Below, piece after piece: positions 26,366 to 34,025 of a DNA stretch of 64,000 nt (position 1 is the stretch's first letter; every line of letters starts with the position of its first letter). The notes under the pieces are model-generated. The model did no database searches and was not told the DNA's origin. It saw only the letters and a program-made list of their open reading frames with translations. Origin of the DNA: Gp1-AA133 sp963850425 (GTDB lineage Bacteria > Acidobacteriota > Terriglobia > Terriglobales > Acidobacteriaceae); NCBI GenBank assembly GCA_963850425.1, contig CAWKLF010000008.1, positions 62,001 through 126,000 of the forward strand, given 5' to 3'. Both the position numbers and the translations under genes were made by a program.

Positions 26366-26386
26366 CCCGTTGAGCCAAACGGGCTC
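26366..26386 (+). terminator. Short hairpin upstream of the Gly-rich lipoprotein gene
   Basis: CCCGTT/AACGGG at 26366-26383 is a perfect six-base stem and overlaps an alternative stem GAGCC/GGCTC at 26372-26386. CTCTTTC follows. It could be a second terminator or a leader switch, which cannot be decided by eye. Confidence 0.25.
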
Positions 26387-26422
26387 TTTCATGTTTCGAA
26401 TTTCTCTTCAAAAATAGAGGCT

Positions 26423-27739
26423 ATGCTGAACGAGTCCCGCTCGTCTCTGCGTCAGCTCACCGTGTTTGTCATTTTCCTGATCAGCCTTTCCATGCTGGCT
26501 TGCAGTGGAGGCGTGTCGTCTGGGAGCAATGGCAACAGCTCTGGCTCGGGCGGATCGGGGGGATCCGGTGGCTCGGGAGGCGCAGGTGGCGGTGGCGGAA
26601 CCGGCGGCACTACGACTTCCTGCCAGCAGATGGTGCTCGGCCAGAATGCCAGCCTGGGCGGATTCGTACCATTCCCCGGCAGTAATCTCTGGAATACCGA
26701 CATTTCGACTGCGCCGGTGGATCCGAATTCCAATTCCATTATCAGCAACTACGTCGGCTCCAGCACGCACATGCATCCCGACTTCGGCACCGACCCGACT
26801 TACGGGATTCCGTACGTGATCGTGGATGGAAATCAGAGTCTTGTCCCGATCCACCTCGGCGCTTACGCGGGCGATAGCGATCCCGGCCCGATGCCCGTGC
26901 CTGCGAATGCGCCGGTCGAGGGCGGCTCGTCGAGCACCGGCGATCGCCACGTGCTTGTGCTCGATAACGCGAATTGTTTCTTGTACGAGCTGTACAACGC
27001 TTCGCCCGGATCGGGCGGAAGCTGGAGCGCGGATTCGACTGCCGTGTGGGATTTGCTCAGCAATGAACAGCGGCCTTACACGTGGACTTCGGCCGATGCG
27101 GCGGGGCTGCCGATTTTTCCGGGGCTGATCCGCTATGACGAGGCGGCGGCCGGAAATATCCAGCACGCGTTTCGTTTTACGCTCCCGCACACTCGCGCGG
27201 CGTTCATTCCACCTGCTTCGCATTGGGCGGCGAACACCAGTGATGCGAACGCTCCTCCCATGGGGATGCGTCTGCGCCTGAAGTCCAGTTACGACATTTC
27301 CGGGTTCTCCACGCAGATGCAGGCGATTCTGACCGCGATGAAGAAGTACGGCCTCATCCTCGCCGATAACGGCAGCTCGCTTTTTGTGACGGGCGCTTCC
27401 GACAGTCGCTGGGGGAGCGATCTCGATTCTTTGAAGACCGTTCCGGCCACTGCGTTCGAAGTGGTGGAGATGAGTCCGATCTATACCGCGTCGAACGTTC
27501 CCACGGGCGCGGCGCCGATCGTAACCAGTTTCACGGCCACATCGAGTTCATCAGCTGGCAGCAGCGTGACGCTTTCATGGAGCGTGAATAATGCGACATA
27601 CGTCATCATCAGCCCGGTTCCGGGAGCCGTTCGCGGGACGAGTGTGAATGTCAGTCCTTCCACAACAACCACCTACACTCTGGATGCCACCAATCAATTC
27701 GACCGCTCGCAGGCGACCGTAACGGTGACGGTCCCGTAG
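26423..27739 (+). CDS. Lipoprotein with Gly/Ser linker, unknown domain and C-terminal Ig-like domain
   Basis: A 438-residue envelope protein. The N-terminal signal ends in LSMLAC, a good lipobox, so cleavage before the cysteine near residue 27 is expected. A very glycine/serine-rich linker (about 28-63) precedes a central domain of about 280 residues that I do not recognise; it contains FVPFPGSNLWNTDIS, HPDFGTDPTYGIPYVIVDG and HTRAAFIPPASHW. Residues about 360-438 look like an immunoglobulin-type repeat (PIVTSFTATSSSSAGSSVTL, TYTLDATN). The domain order suggests a surface or substrate-binding protein. The start at 26423 has GAGG upstream; a longer frame from 26324 would not place the lipobox near the start. 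Confidence 0.7.
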   Translation: MLNESRSSLRQLTVFVIFLISLSMLACSGGVSSGSNGNSSGSGGSGGSGGSGGAGGGGGTGGTTTSCQQMVLGQNASLGGFVPFPGSNLWNTDISTAPVDPNSNSIISNYVGSSTHMHPDFGTDPTYGIPYVIVDGNQSLVPIHLGAYAGDSDPGPMPVPANAPVEGGSSSTGDRHVLVLDNANCFLYELYNASPGSGGSWSADSTAVWDLLSNEQRPYTWTSADAAGLPIFPGLIRYDEAAAGNIQHAFRFTLPHTRAAFIPPASHWAANTSDANAPPMGMRLRLKSSYDISGFSTQMQAILTAMKKYGLILADNGSSLFVTGASDSRWGSDLDSLKTVPATAFEVVEMSPIYTASNVPTGAAPIVTSFTATSSSSAGSSVTLSWSVNNATYVIISPVPGAVRGTSVNVSPSTTTTYTLDATNQFDRSQATVTVTVP

Positions 27740-27915
27740 CACCGGACGGGTTGATCTTAATCCGCTGGTCCTTCTGTTATCGAGGCGGTTAATACCGCAA
27801 CGTTAGTACGACAAGATAGGGTAGCCACAACCCACCTATTCTTCATACAATGCTGACACACAATGGCAGCCTCGCGATGTGCGGTCGGCTGCCGTTCCGC
27901 GACGTGGGGGTCGCG

Positions 27916-28704
27916 ATGAAGAATCCTGAGTGGCTGGGGTTAGCGGTACTTGCCTGCGGCGCCGTGCTCGGCTTCGCGCTGGGCGGGACCTTGGGTTTGG
28001 CGATTGCATGCGGTTGCCTGGTCGTGGGCCTGGTTCTCTTGGTGGCCTCTGAAGCGCTTGGCACCAAGCGCAAGACGGCCGACGCTATAACGACCGCGCC
28101 ATCCCCGACCCACATTCTGGTTCTTCTCAAAGAAGTGCATATCCGCCCGCAGCGTACCGGTAAATTTCAAGAGGTCAGCGATCCCAATCAAACCGGTTTG
28201 CAATTCGAAATATTTGTGTATTGCTGGCTGGTGAATGACACGGACGACCGGTTGGGCATTGCGGGCATTCGGTTCGCGCTGACCAAGGCAGGAGGCACAC
28301 CGGCGACGCTGGAGCGTGTCGGCGCCGATCTGGGGAACTGGAGACTCGGCAGGCTGCGCGATGAGCTGGACACCTACGGCATTCGTTATCTCCAAGCTGC
28401 GCAGGAGCCGATGTCAGAACTAAGCACGGAAGAGCCGCTCGAGGCTGGCTCTACTCGGCAAGGCTGGGTGCACTTGCGAGTAGAGGGCGTCACGCCGGCC
28501 GAAATAAAAAATGCACGGCTTGAATTTGAGGTGATTGATTCCCACATGGGCACTCATATCGGCAAGGTGCCCGGCCCCCATCCAATTCCCGGAAGGGTAT
28601 GGCCATTTCGCGCTCAGCCTGAATTGGAAACGGCTGCCGGCACCGCGAGGTCTGAGGTTCGACCTTCATTAGACTCGCCCGGATCCATAAGTTCCCCAGC
28701 ATGA
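27916..28704 (+). CDS. Hypothetical membrane-anchored protein
   Basis: A 262-residue protein with one or two N-terminal hydrophobic segments (LGLAVLACGAVLGFALGG and IACGCLVVGLVLLVAS) and a soluble mainly beta-like remainder with no motif I recognise. The soluble part has WLVNDTDDRLGIAGIRFAL and GWVHLRVEGVTPAEIKNA, which could be a small beta-sandwich. The ATG at 27916 behind GGGG is preferred to the open frame from 27850. The next gene is 337 bases away. No function is proposed. Confidence 0.55.
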   Translation: MKNPEWLGLAVLACGAVLGFALGGTLGLAIACGCLVVGLVLLVASEALGTKRKTADAITTAPSPTHILVLLKEVHIRPQRTGKFQEVSDPNQTGLQFEIFVYCWLVNDTDDRLGIAGIRFALTKAGGTPATLERVGADLGNWRLGRLRDELDTYGIRYLQAAQEPMSELSTEEPLEAGSTRQGWVHLRVEGVTPAEIKNARLEFEVIDSHMGTHIGKVPGPHPIPGRVWPFRAQPELETAAGTARSEVRPSLDSPGSISSPA

Positions 28705-29041
28705 GCGGCTTGGCCGCGAATTATCGTCGTCTAATTGATGCTTTTTCCCCTTGTCGTTGAGGATGGGACCTTCCGGGTTCAGCGGCTTCTTCGATGGGCT
28801 GCGCCACAGCGCCTCCGCTTCGACCGAGCAGTTCCAGAATGACAGCTAACGGCTCTTTTTTCTTTACCTTCCCGCATCTCCCGGAAGGGTTTTGTCATCT
28901 CAAAAGATACGGTGCGGGATAGTCGCTTTGGTAACCTGGGGTGATCGAATCCGTCTCATAAGCTGATGGTTTCGCATGCTATACTGCGCCAACTGTGCGG
29001 ATTTCCGGGGCTATCCTGTCCCCAACTGAAGGAATCTAAAG
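28705..29041. other. Gene-free interval upstream of the CtpA-like protease
   Basis: About 340 bases with no open frame that looks coding. It contains a T-rich stretch near 28854-28864 and an imperfect stem around 28868-28892 (CTTCCCG/CGGAAGG, followed by GTTTT), and a possible -10 box TATACT at 28980-28985. A small RNA is possible but I cannot identify one. Confidence 0.4.
28980..28985 (+). promoter_or_regulatory. Possible -10 box for the CtpA-like gene
   Basis: TATACT lies 57 bases before the ATG at 29042. A -35 match 17 bases upstream is poor. The gene is preceded by GAAGGAATCTAAAG, which supplies the Shine-Dalgarno sequence. Confidence 0.25.
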
Positions 29042-30637
29042 ATGGCTGGTAGTTCCCGTCGTTCACTCTTCCTCGTGGCCGTCATCCTCGTAGCTTGTGG
29101 CTGTCTCGGCATGCTGTTTGCGCAGCGCAGTCCGATGGTGCCGCCCAGCGCCGACACCGACGTCAAGGACAGTCTGAAGCAATTCACGCAGGTGTATCAG
29201 GTCGTCGAAGACAATTACGCTGAGCCCGTCAACGCCGACAAGGCCATCTACAATGGCGCCATCCCGGGCATGCTGCATGCCCTCGATCCGCACTCAAATT
29301 TCTTTGATCCCAAGTCGTATTCCCTGCTCCGCGAAGAGCAGCGCGGCAAGTACTACGGCGTCGGCATGACCGTTGGCCCGCGCAACAACAAAGTCATCGT
29401 TATCTTTCCGTTTGTCGGGACGCCCGCTTATAAGGCCGGCATTCACCCGGGCGACGTGATTATCGCCGTTGACGGCAAGTCTACCGACAACATGAGCACC
29501 TCCGACGTCGCTGATTTGCTCAAAGGCCCCAAGGGCACAACAGTTCACATCACGATCCTGCGCGAAGCGGTCGAGAAGCCCATGGAGTTCAGCCTGGTGC
29601 GCGACGAGATTCCGCGCAACAGCGTCGACCTTGCTTTCCTCATCAAGCCCGGCATTGGCTACGTTCACATCACCGGCTTCCAGGAAACCACCGAACATGA
29701 AGTCGCCGAGGCGCTCGACAAGTTCGGGGACATGAAGGGCCTGGTTCTGGATCTGCGGCAGAATCCCGGCGGATTGCTCAGCGAGGGCGTGGGCGTCGCC
29801 GACAAGTTCCTGAAGAAGGGCCAGCTGATCGTTTCGCATCACGGGCGCTCTTCACCCGAGAAGCGCTACACCGCGACCCACGGGAACAGCGGCAAGGAAT
29901 ACCCGATGGTCGTGCTGGTCAACAAAGGCACGGCTTCCGCGGCAGAAATTGTTGCCGGCGCGATCCAGGATCACGATCGCGGCTTGATCGTGGGCGAAAC
30001 CACATTCGGCAAGGGCCTGGTGCAGACCGTCTATCCACTGGCCGAGAACACCGGCCTGGCACTTACGACGGCTCGCTACTACACGCCCAGCGGCCGCCTG
30101 ATCCAGCGCGACTACTCCAACGTCTCGCTCTACGACTACTATTACAATCGCGATCCTGACGCGAACGGCGCGAACAAGGAAGTGAAGCTGACCGACGGTG
30201 GTCGGACGGTCTACGGCGGCGGCGGCATCACGCCCGACGTCAACGTGCCCCCGGTCAAGAGCAATCACTTCCAGGACACGCTGCTGCAGCACTACGCGTT
30301 CTTCAATTTCGCCAAGCGTTTCGTCGTGAAAAATAATGTTACCAAGGGTTTCACAGCCGACGACCAGATCATGCAGGAGTTCCGCAAGTTTCTCGATGAA
30401 GAGAAAATTGCCTACACCGAGCAGGACCTGGCCGAGAACAACGACTGGATACGCTACAGCATCAAGAGCGAGATCTTCGTCGATCAGTTCGGACAGGACG
30501 AAGGCCTGAAGATTCGCGCGGAGAACGATCCGCAGATCATCAAGGCGCTCGACCTGCTTCCGCAGGCCAGAGCTCTCGAAGATCACGCGAAGCAGGTAAT
30601 TGCGGAGCACAACGCCACGCGCGCCGTTTCGCAGTAA
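29042..30637 (+). CDS. S41 family C-terminal processing protease (CtpA/Prc-like)
   Basis: A 531-residue periplasmic serine protease. Residues 1-28 form a signal or anchor sequence. A PDZ domain at about 95-175 (GVGMTVGPRNNKVIVIFPF, AGIHPGDVIIAVDG) binds C-terminal tails of substrates. The S41 catalytic core has Ser299 in KGTASAAEIVAGA and Lys324 in TTFGKGLVQTVYPL, the expected serine-lysine dyad 25 residues apart. The family trims or degrades proteins from the C-terminus. It stands alone. Confidence 0.92.
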   Translation: MAGSSRRSLFLVAVILVACGCLGMLFAQRSPMVPPSADTDVKDSLKQFTQVYQVVEDNYAEPVNADKAIYNGAIPGMLHALDPHSNFFDPKSYSLLREEQRGKYYGVGMTVGPRNNKVIVIFPFVGTPAYKAGIHPGDVIIAVDGKSTDNMSTSDVADLLKGPKGTTVHITILREAVEKPMEFSLVRDEIPRNSVDLAFLIKPGIGYVHITGFQETTEHEVAEALDKFGDMKGLVLDLRQNPGGLLSEGVGVADKFLKKGQLIVSHHGRSSPEKRYTATHGNSGKEYPMVVLVNKGTASAAEIVAGAIQDHDRGLIVGETTFGKGLVQTVYPLAENTGLALTTARYYTPSGRLIQRDYSNVSLYDYYYNRDPDANGANKEVKLTDGGRTVYGGGGITPDVNVPPVKSNHFQDTLLQHYAFFNFAKRFVVKNNVTKGFTADDQIMQEFRKFLDEEKIAYTEQDLAENNDWIRYSIKSEIFVDQFGQDEGLKIRAENDPQIIKALDLLPQARALEDHAKQVIAEHNATRAVSQ

Positions 30638-30641
30638 CGAA

Positions 30642-30726
30642 TTGTCATCTTTAGTGCAGCGAAGACCTATGGATTGGCTTGCCGCCGAGAAATGCATGGG
30701 TCCTTCGCTTCGCTCAGGATGACAAA
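30642..30726. repeat. Inverted repeat, TTGTCATCCTGAGCG family
   Basis: TTGTCATCTTTAGTGCAGCG at the left pairs imperfectly with CGCTTCGCTCAGGATGACAA at the right. It is the second copy of the element at 16249-16337 and lies just after the CtpA-like gene stop. Confidence 0.7.
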
Positions 30727-30751
30727 GTTGTTTTGATGACAAAGTTGTTTT
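30718..30751 (+). repeat. Tandem 17-bp duplication
   Basis: GATGACAAAGTTGTTTT occurs twice in a row, at 30718-30734 and 30735-30751, without mismatch. It overlaps the end of the inverted repeat and looks like a local slippage or copy event. Confidence 0.75.
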
Positions 30752-30822
30752 GAAGACTTTTCTCCAACTTTGTCGGGCGCCTGTCGTCCGTTATCCGGTT
30801 ACCCCCTGTCCTATCTCCACAT

Positions 30823-30850
30823 TGACTTGCTTTTCTAAGTGTGTGAAAAT
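30823..30850 (+). promoter_or_regulatory. Possible promoter for the Tad pilus genes
   Basis: TTGACT (30823-30828) and GAAAAT (30845-30850) are spaced by 16 bases, a weak sigma-70-type arrangement, about 110 bases before the prepilin peptidase start. Confidence 0.3.
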
Positions 30851-30960
30851 CCGGCCATTGGCGGCCTTTCGCCGGCGCTGATGGCTCGATTTCAGGCCTT
30901 CAGGAGCCTCGTGACATCTTTTCCGAACACAAGATCACACATGGCTTCCCAAGGGCCGGC

Positions 30961-31491
30961 ATGATGCTGCAAAGTGGATGGATACTCGCCGTGTTTCTGG
31001 CGGCGTGGGCCGGCGTGATGGATTGGCGCTATCGCCGCATCCCGAACTGGCTAACGGTGCCAGGATTGGTGGCGGGCATCGCCGTGAACACAGTGGCAAG
31101 CGGGTGGAACGGAGCCCGGGCTTCCCTGCTGGGGGCCGGGTTGGGATTGCTGATCTTGCTGCCTTTTGTTTTGATCAGAGCACTGGGCGCTGGGGATTGG
31201 AAGCTGATTGGCGCGATCGGCGCTTGTCTGGGTCCTTCGCGCTTGGTTGCTGTGCTGATTGGATCCATGCTGGTTGCGGGCGTGATGGCGCTGGTTCTGA
31301 TTGTTTACAAGGGCCGCCTGCGGCAGTCGCTCGGCAACATGGGAAGAATGCTGCAAGCATTCGTGACTTTGCATTTGCCCGGCGCAGAAGTTTCGCTTGA
31401 CAACCCCGACTCGGTAAAGATTCCGTTCGGTGTTGCGGTGGCCTTCACCGTGTTGTTGTTTGGAGTTCGGCGCGCCTTTGGCGCCGTCTAG
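30961..31491 (+). CDS. A24 family prepilin peptidase (CpaA/TadV-like)
   Basis: A 176-residue polytopic aspartic peptidase that cleaves prepilin leader peptides in the membrane. The two catalytic-aspartate motifs are visible: VMDWRYRRIPNWLT near residue 20 and ALGAGDWKLIGAIGA near residue 80, within five to six hydrophobic segments. It lacks the N-methylation domain of the larger PilD enzymes, as CpaA/TadV do. The start could be 30961 or the next ATG at 30964. It begins a cluster with two TadE genes and a TadG gene, seven bases before the next. Confidence 0.87.
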   Translation: MMLQSGWILAVFLAAWAGVMDWRYRRIPNWLTVPGLVAGIAVNTVASGWNGARASLLGAGLGLLILLPFVLIRALGAGDWKLIGAIGACLGPSRLVAVLIGSMLVAGVMALVLIVYKGRLRQSLGNMGRMLQAFVTLHLPGAEVSLDNPDSVKIPFGVAVAFTVLLFGVRRAFGAV

Positions 31492-31497
31492 GAAAAC

Positions 31498-32028
31498 ATG
31501 CTATCGGTAAGACGAATTCTTGCGGGTACGTCGGGAGCAGAGATCGCGGAGACCGCGGTTGTACTGCCTCTTCTGTTTACGATCTTGCTTGGAATCTTCT
31601 TTTTCGGACGCGCCTACAACATCTACGGCACGATCACGCAGGCGGCGATGCAGGGTGCCCGCGCTGCCATAGCTCCGCAGTGTGCGACTTGCGGAAATGC
31701 CGCCCTTCCGGCCAATCAGGTGGCCACCAACGCTGTGGCGCCAGTGCTGCAGGCTTCGCATCTTGATCCCGCACTCGTCCAGTCTTTGACGCCTTCGCCC
31801 GTTCCCCTTGTCTGCGGACTGGCCACGCCTGCGGTCTGCGATCCGCTTGGCGTTTCTGCCACACCTTCGATCTGCGTAATGCAGAACATTACGGTCAGCA
31901 ACACCGGCGGCGCGCAGCAATGTGGAACGTCAGTTTCATTCAAGTATCCCTATGGCTTCAACTTGCCCTTCCAGTCCTTCACGCTGCAAATGAAAGCCAC
32001 GGCGCAGATGCGAGCTGAGAATCAATGA
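31498..32028 (+). CDS. TadE family pseudopilin-like protein
   Basis: A 176-residue minor pseudopilin of the Tad/Flp pilus. The N-terminal part carries SGAEIAETAVVLPLLFTILL, the type IV-like stalk with an acidic residue and a hydrophobic helix, followed by GRAYNIYGTITQAAMQGAR. The rest is a secreted globular part with five cysteines. Its ATG is close behind the peptidase stop, and its TGA overlaps the next gene's ATG by four bases, so these are translationally coupled. Confidence 0.82.
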   Translation: MLSVRRILAGTSGAEIAETAVVLPLLFTILLGIFFFGRAYNIYGTITQAAMQGARAAIAPQCATCGNAALPANQVATNAVAPVLQASHLDPALVQSLTPSPVPLVCGLATPAVCDPLGVSATPSICVMQNITVSNTGGAQQCGTSVSFKYPYGFNLPFQSFTLQMKATAQMRAENQ

Positions 32029-32630
32029 TTGGAATTAGCCACATTCATCGCGTCCTTGTGCCGTCGGGCGAAAATGCGGCCACGGAGACGACGGGCTCGC
32101 AGATTGTCGAGTTTGCAGTGGCGTTGCCGCTGCTGCTGGTAGTGGTGGTAGGCATCTTCGATTTTGGAAACGCGTACAACATCAAGCAAAGAGTGACGAA
32201 TGTGGCGCGCGAGGCGGCGCGCATGGGCGCCAGCCAGTCTACCGGGGACTTAACGCAGCCTACACCGACGTCCATTCTCGAAATTCGCGACATGGTTTCG
32301 AGCGCGTTGCAAAGCCAGCAAACTCAGCGATTGCGGGCTCGGAACTACGGCAGCGGTGCCGGCCGGCGCGGTCCACTCCATGGAAGTGGACCTTCACGAC
32401 TCCTTGTGGAACGGCCGGGAACCTGGTGTTGAGCGTGGACCGCGGATACGTCTTTCACCAGCACGCTCACGGCGGGCGGCAATTCGATCAAGATGATCAC
32501 AACCAACGTGACCCTGCTGTACCCCTACCAGTGGCAGTTCAACCGGATCATCACGGTAATGCTGCCGACCGCGATTTATCCGGGAACGACCCAGATTTCA
32601 GTTTCGTCCGTGGTGGCAAACCAGAATTGA
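32025..32630 (+). pseudogene. Second TadE family gene, split by three frame changes
   Basis: Reading in phase from 32025 gives TGSQIVEFAVALPLLLVVVV and AREAARMGASQ, a clear TadE N-terminus, until about 32325. Then the sensible continuation moves by one base (CGLGTTAAVPAGA), again at about 32370-32380 (TFTTPCGTAGNLVLSVDRGY), and a third time near 32450, back into the first phase (TLTAGGNSIKMITTNV, LYPYQWQFNRIITVML) up to TGA at 32628-32630. All three steps are in the +1 direction. The gene may be decayed, or the consensus may hold inserted bases; the protein would be truncated at about 135 residues if the sequence is correct. Confidence 0.75.
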
Positions 32631-32634
32631 AGGA

Positions 32635-33974
32635 ATGAGCATGATCCGACGGCGAACGCATCTACCCCCGAGACACGGTGAGCGCGGAGTCACGATGATT
32701 TTAGTCGTGCTGGCCATGCTGAGCATGCTCGGCATCGTTGCGCTGGCGATCGATGTCATTACGCTGTATTCCGCAAAGAGTGAAGCACAGCGTGCCGCCG
32801 ACGCGGGCGCGCTGGTCGCCGCCAAAATGCTGGTGGACGCTGGGCGTGACGGGCAGACCCCGGCAATGCGGCCTGCAAACTACCGCGCAAACGATCGCAA
32901 CCACCGCGGCGAAAGACGTCGCCAAGCAGAGTGTCATCGCTGGACGTCCGATTACTGGACCTGACGTGACGGTTACATTCCCCAACTCGGGCGCTGCTAG
33001 TTTTGGAATCAATCCGCAAGTCAGCGTCACAGTTCAAAATGCCAACCTGCCGACATTTTTCTCGCGCATCTGGAGCCGGGCGGCGCTGACCGTGCGGGCT
33101 ACGGCTTTCGCGGAAGGATTCAATCCTTCCAACTCGTCCACTATTCCCGGCGGGGTCTACACTCCAGTCATTGCGCGCTGCGTCAAGCCGTTCATTGTTC
33201 CGAATTGCGATCCAACCACGCCGGCGGGGCGGGATGCGGAGGTACGGGAACAACCTTCTTCGACCCCACCACCGGCGCCATCACGAATCCGGCGGGACCG
33301 GCCGGCGTCATCGGCGGAACAATTCCATATGGTTTCCAACTGCGGGCCCGGTCCGGGCTGCATGCACTCCCGCGGGCCCCCGACGTTAGTCCGGGCTCCG
33401 GTGGTCCCACTGCGCACTATTATCCAGCGCAAATCTCGACAGCTGGAAACGCATGCCCTTCGTCATGTGGAGGTGGCACCGACTTCGAGCGCAACATCGA
33501 GTGTTGCAATCCAACACCGATCTCCTGCGGAGCCACTGCAACCCGCGATTGCCGCTGGACACCACCGTGTTCCCGGAAGGTGCCAGCGGGCCGGCGCAGA
33601 GTGGCGTCGAGTGCTTGATTCATCAGAGGCCGGGTAATGGCATGGATGACCTTAATCTGCCGATCAGTTATCCGCTGCAGATTCAAGTCGGCAATAACCA
33701 CCCGTTGGCCGGATCGGTTTTGTCGGCGGGTGATCTGGTTACCACCAGCGATTCGCTAGTGACGGTCCCCGTTTACGATGGCATCGCCACACCCGGTGTT
33801 TCTGTAAACATCATTGGGTTTCTTCAGGTGTTTATCAACCGGTCGTTCCCAGGTGGCGGGCCCAAAGCTGGCGAATTCCAAGTGACTGTGGTCAACCTGT
33901 CGGGCTGCGGAAGCAATGCCACGGCTGCACCGGTGGCTTCGGGCTCGGCGGTGCCGATCCGTCTGATCCACTGA
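32635..33974 (+). pseudogene. TadG-like pilus assembly gene with several frame changes
   Basis: The start, MSMIRRRTHLPPRHGERGVT and MLSMLGIVALAIDVITLYSA, is the TadG N-terminus (putative Tad-like Flp region). The reading then moves at about 32840-32868 (LQTTAQTIATTAAKDVAKQS, NLPTFFSRIWSRAALTVRA, CVKPFIVPNCDPTT), at about 33230 (GGTGTTFFDPTTGAITNPAG), and at about 33540-33575 (SGPAQSGVECLIHQ, IIGFLQVFINRSFPGGGP, SAVPIRLIH), ending at the TGA 33972-33974. Two more changes near 33340-33390 are possible. So the homology covers the full TadG length but no single frame does. The stop lies inside a 36-bp tandem duplication. Confidence 0.72.
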
Positions 33975-34019
33975 TTCTCTTAAGCGGTTCCGATCCGTCT
34001 GATCCACTGATTCTCTTAA
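33948..34019 (+). repeat. 36-bp tandem duplication over the TadG stop
   Basis: Two adjacent 36-base copies, 33948-33983 and 33984-34019, differ at one position (GCGGTGCCG against GCGGTTCCG) and each contains CACTGATTCTCTTAA. The first includes the TadG end and stop; the second lies seven bases before the end of the AMIN gene on the other strand. This looks like a recent duplication or an assembly artefact. Confidence 0.85.
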
Positions 34020-34025
34020 AAAGAT

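Larger units (their letters stand above)
30638..30960. other. Gene-free interval upstream of the Tad pilus genes
   Basis: The left part holds an inverted repeat (30642-30726) and a 17-bp tandem repeat (30718-30751). The right part, 30752-30960, has a possible -35 TTGACT at 30823-30828 with a weak -10 GAAAAT 16 bases later. No coding sequence is supported. Confidence 0.5.
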
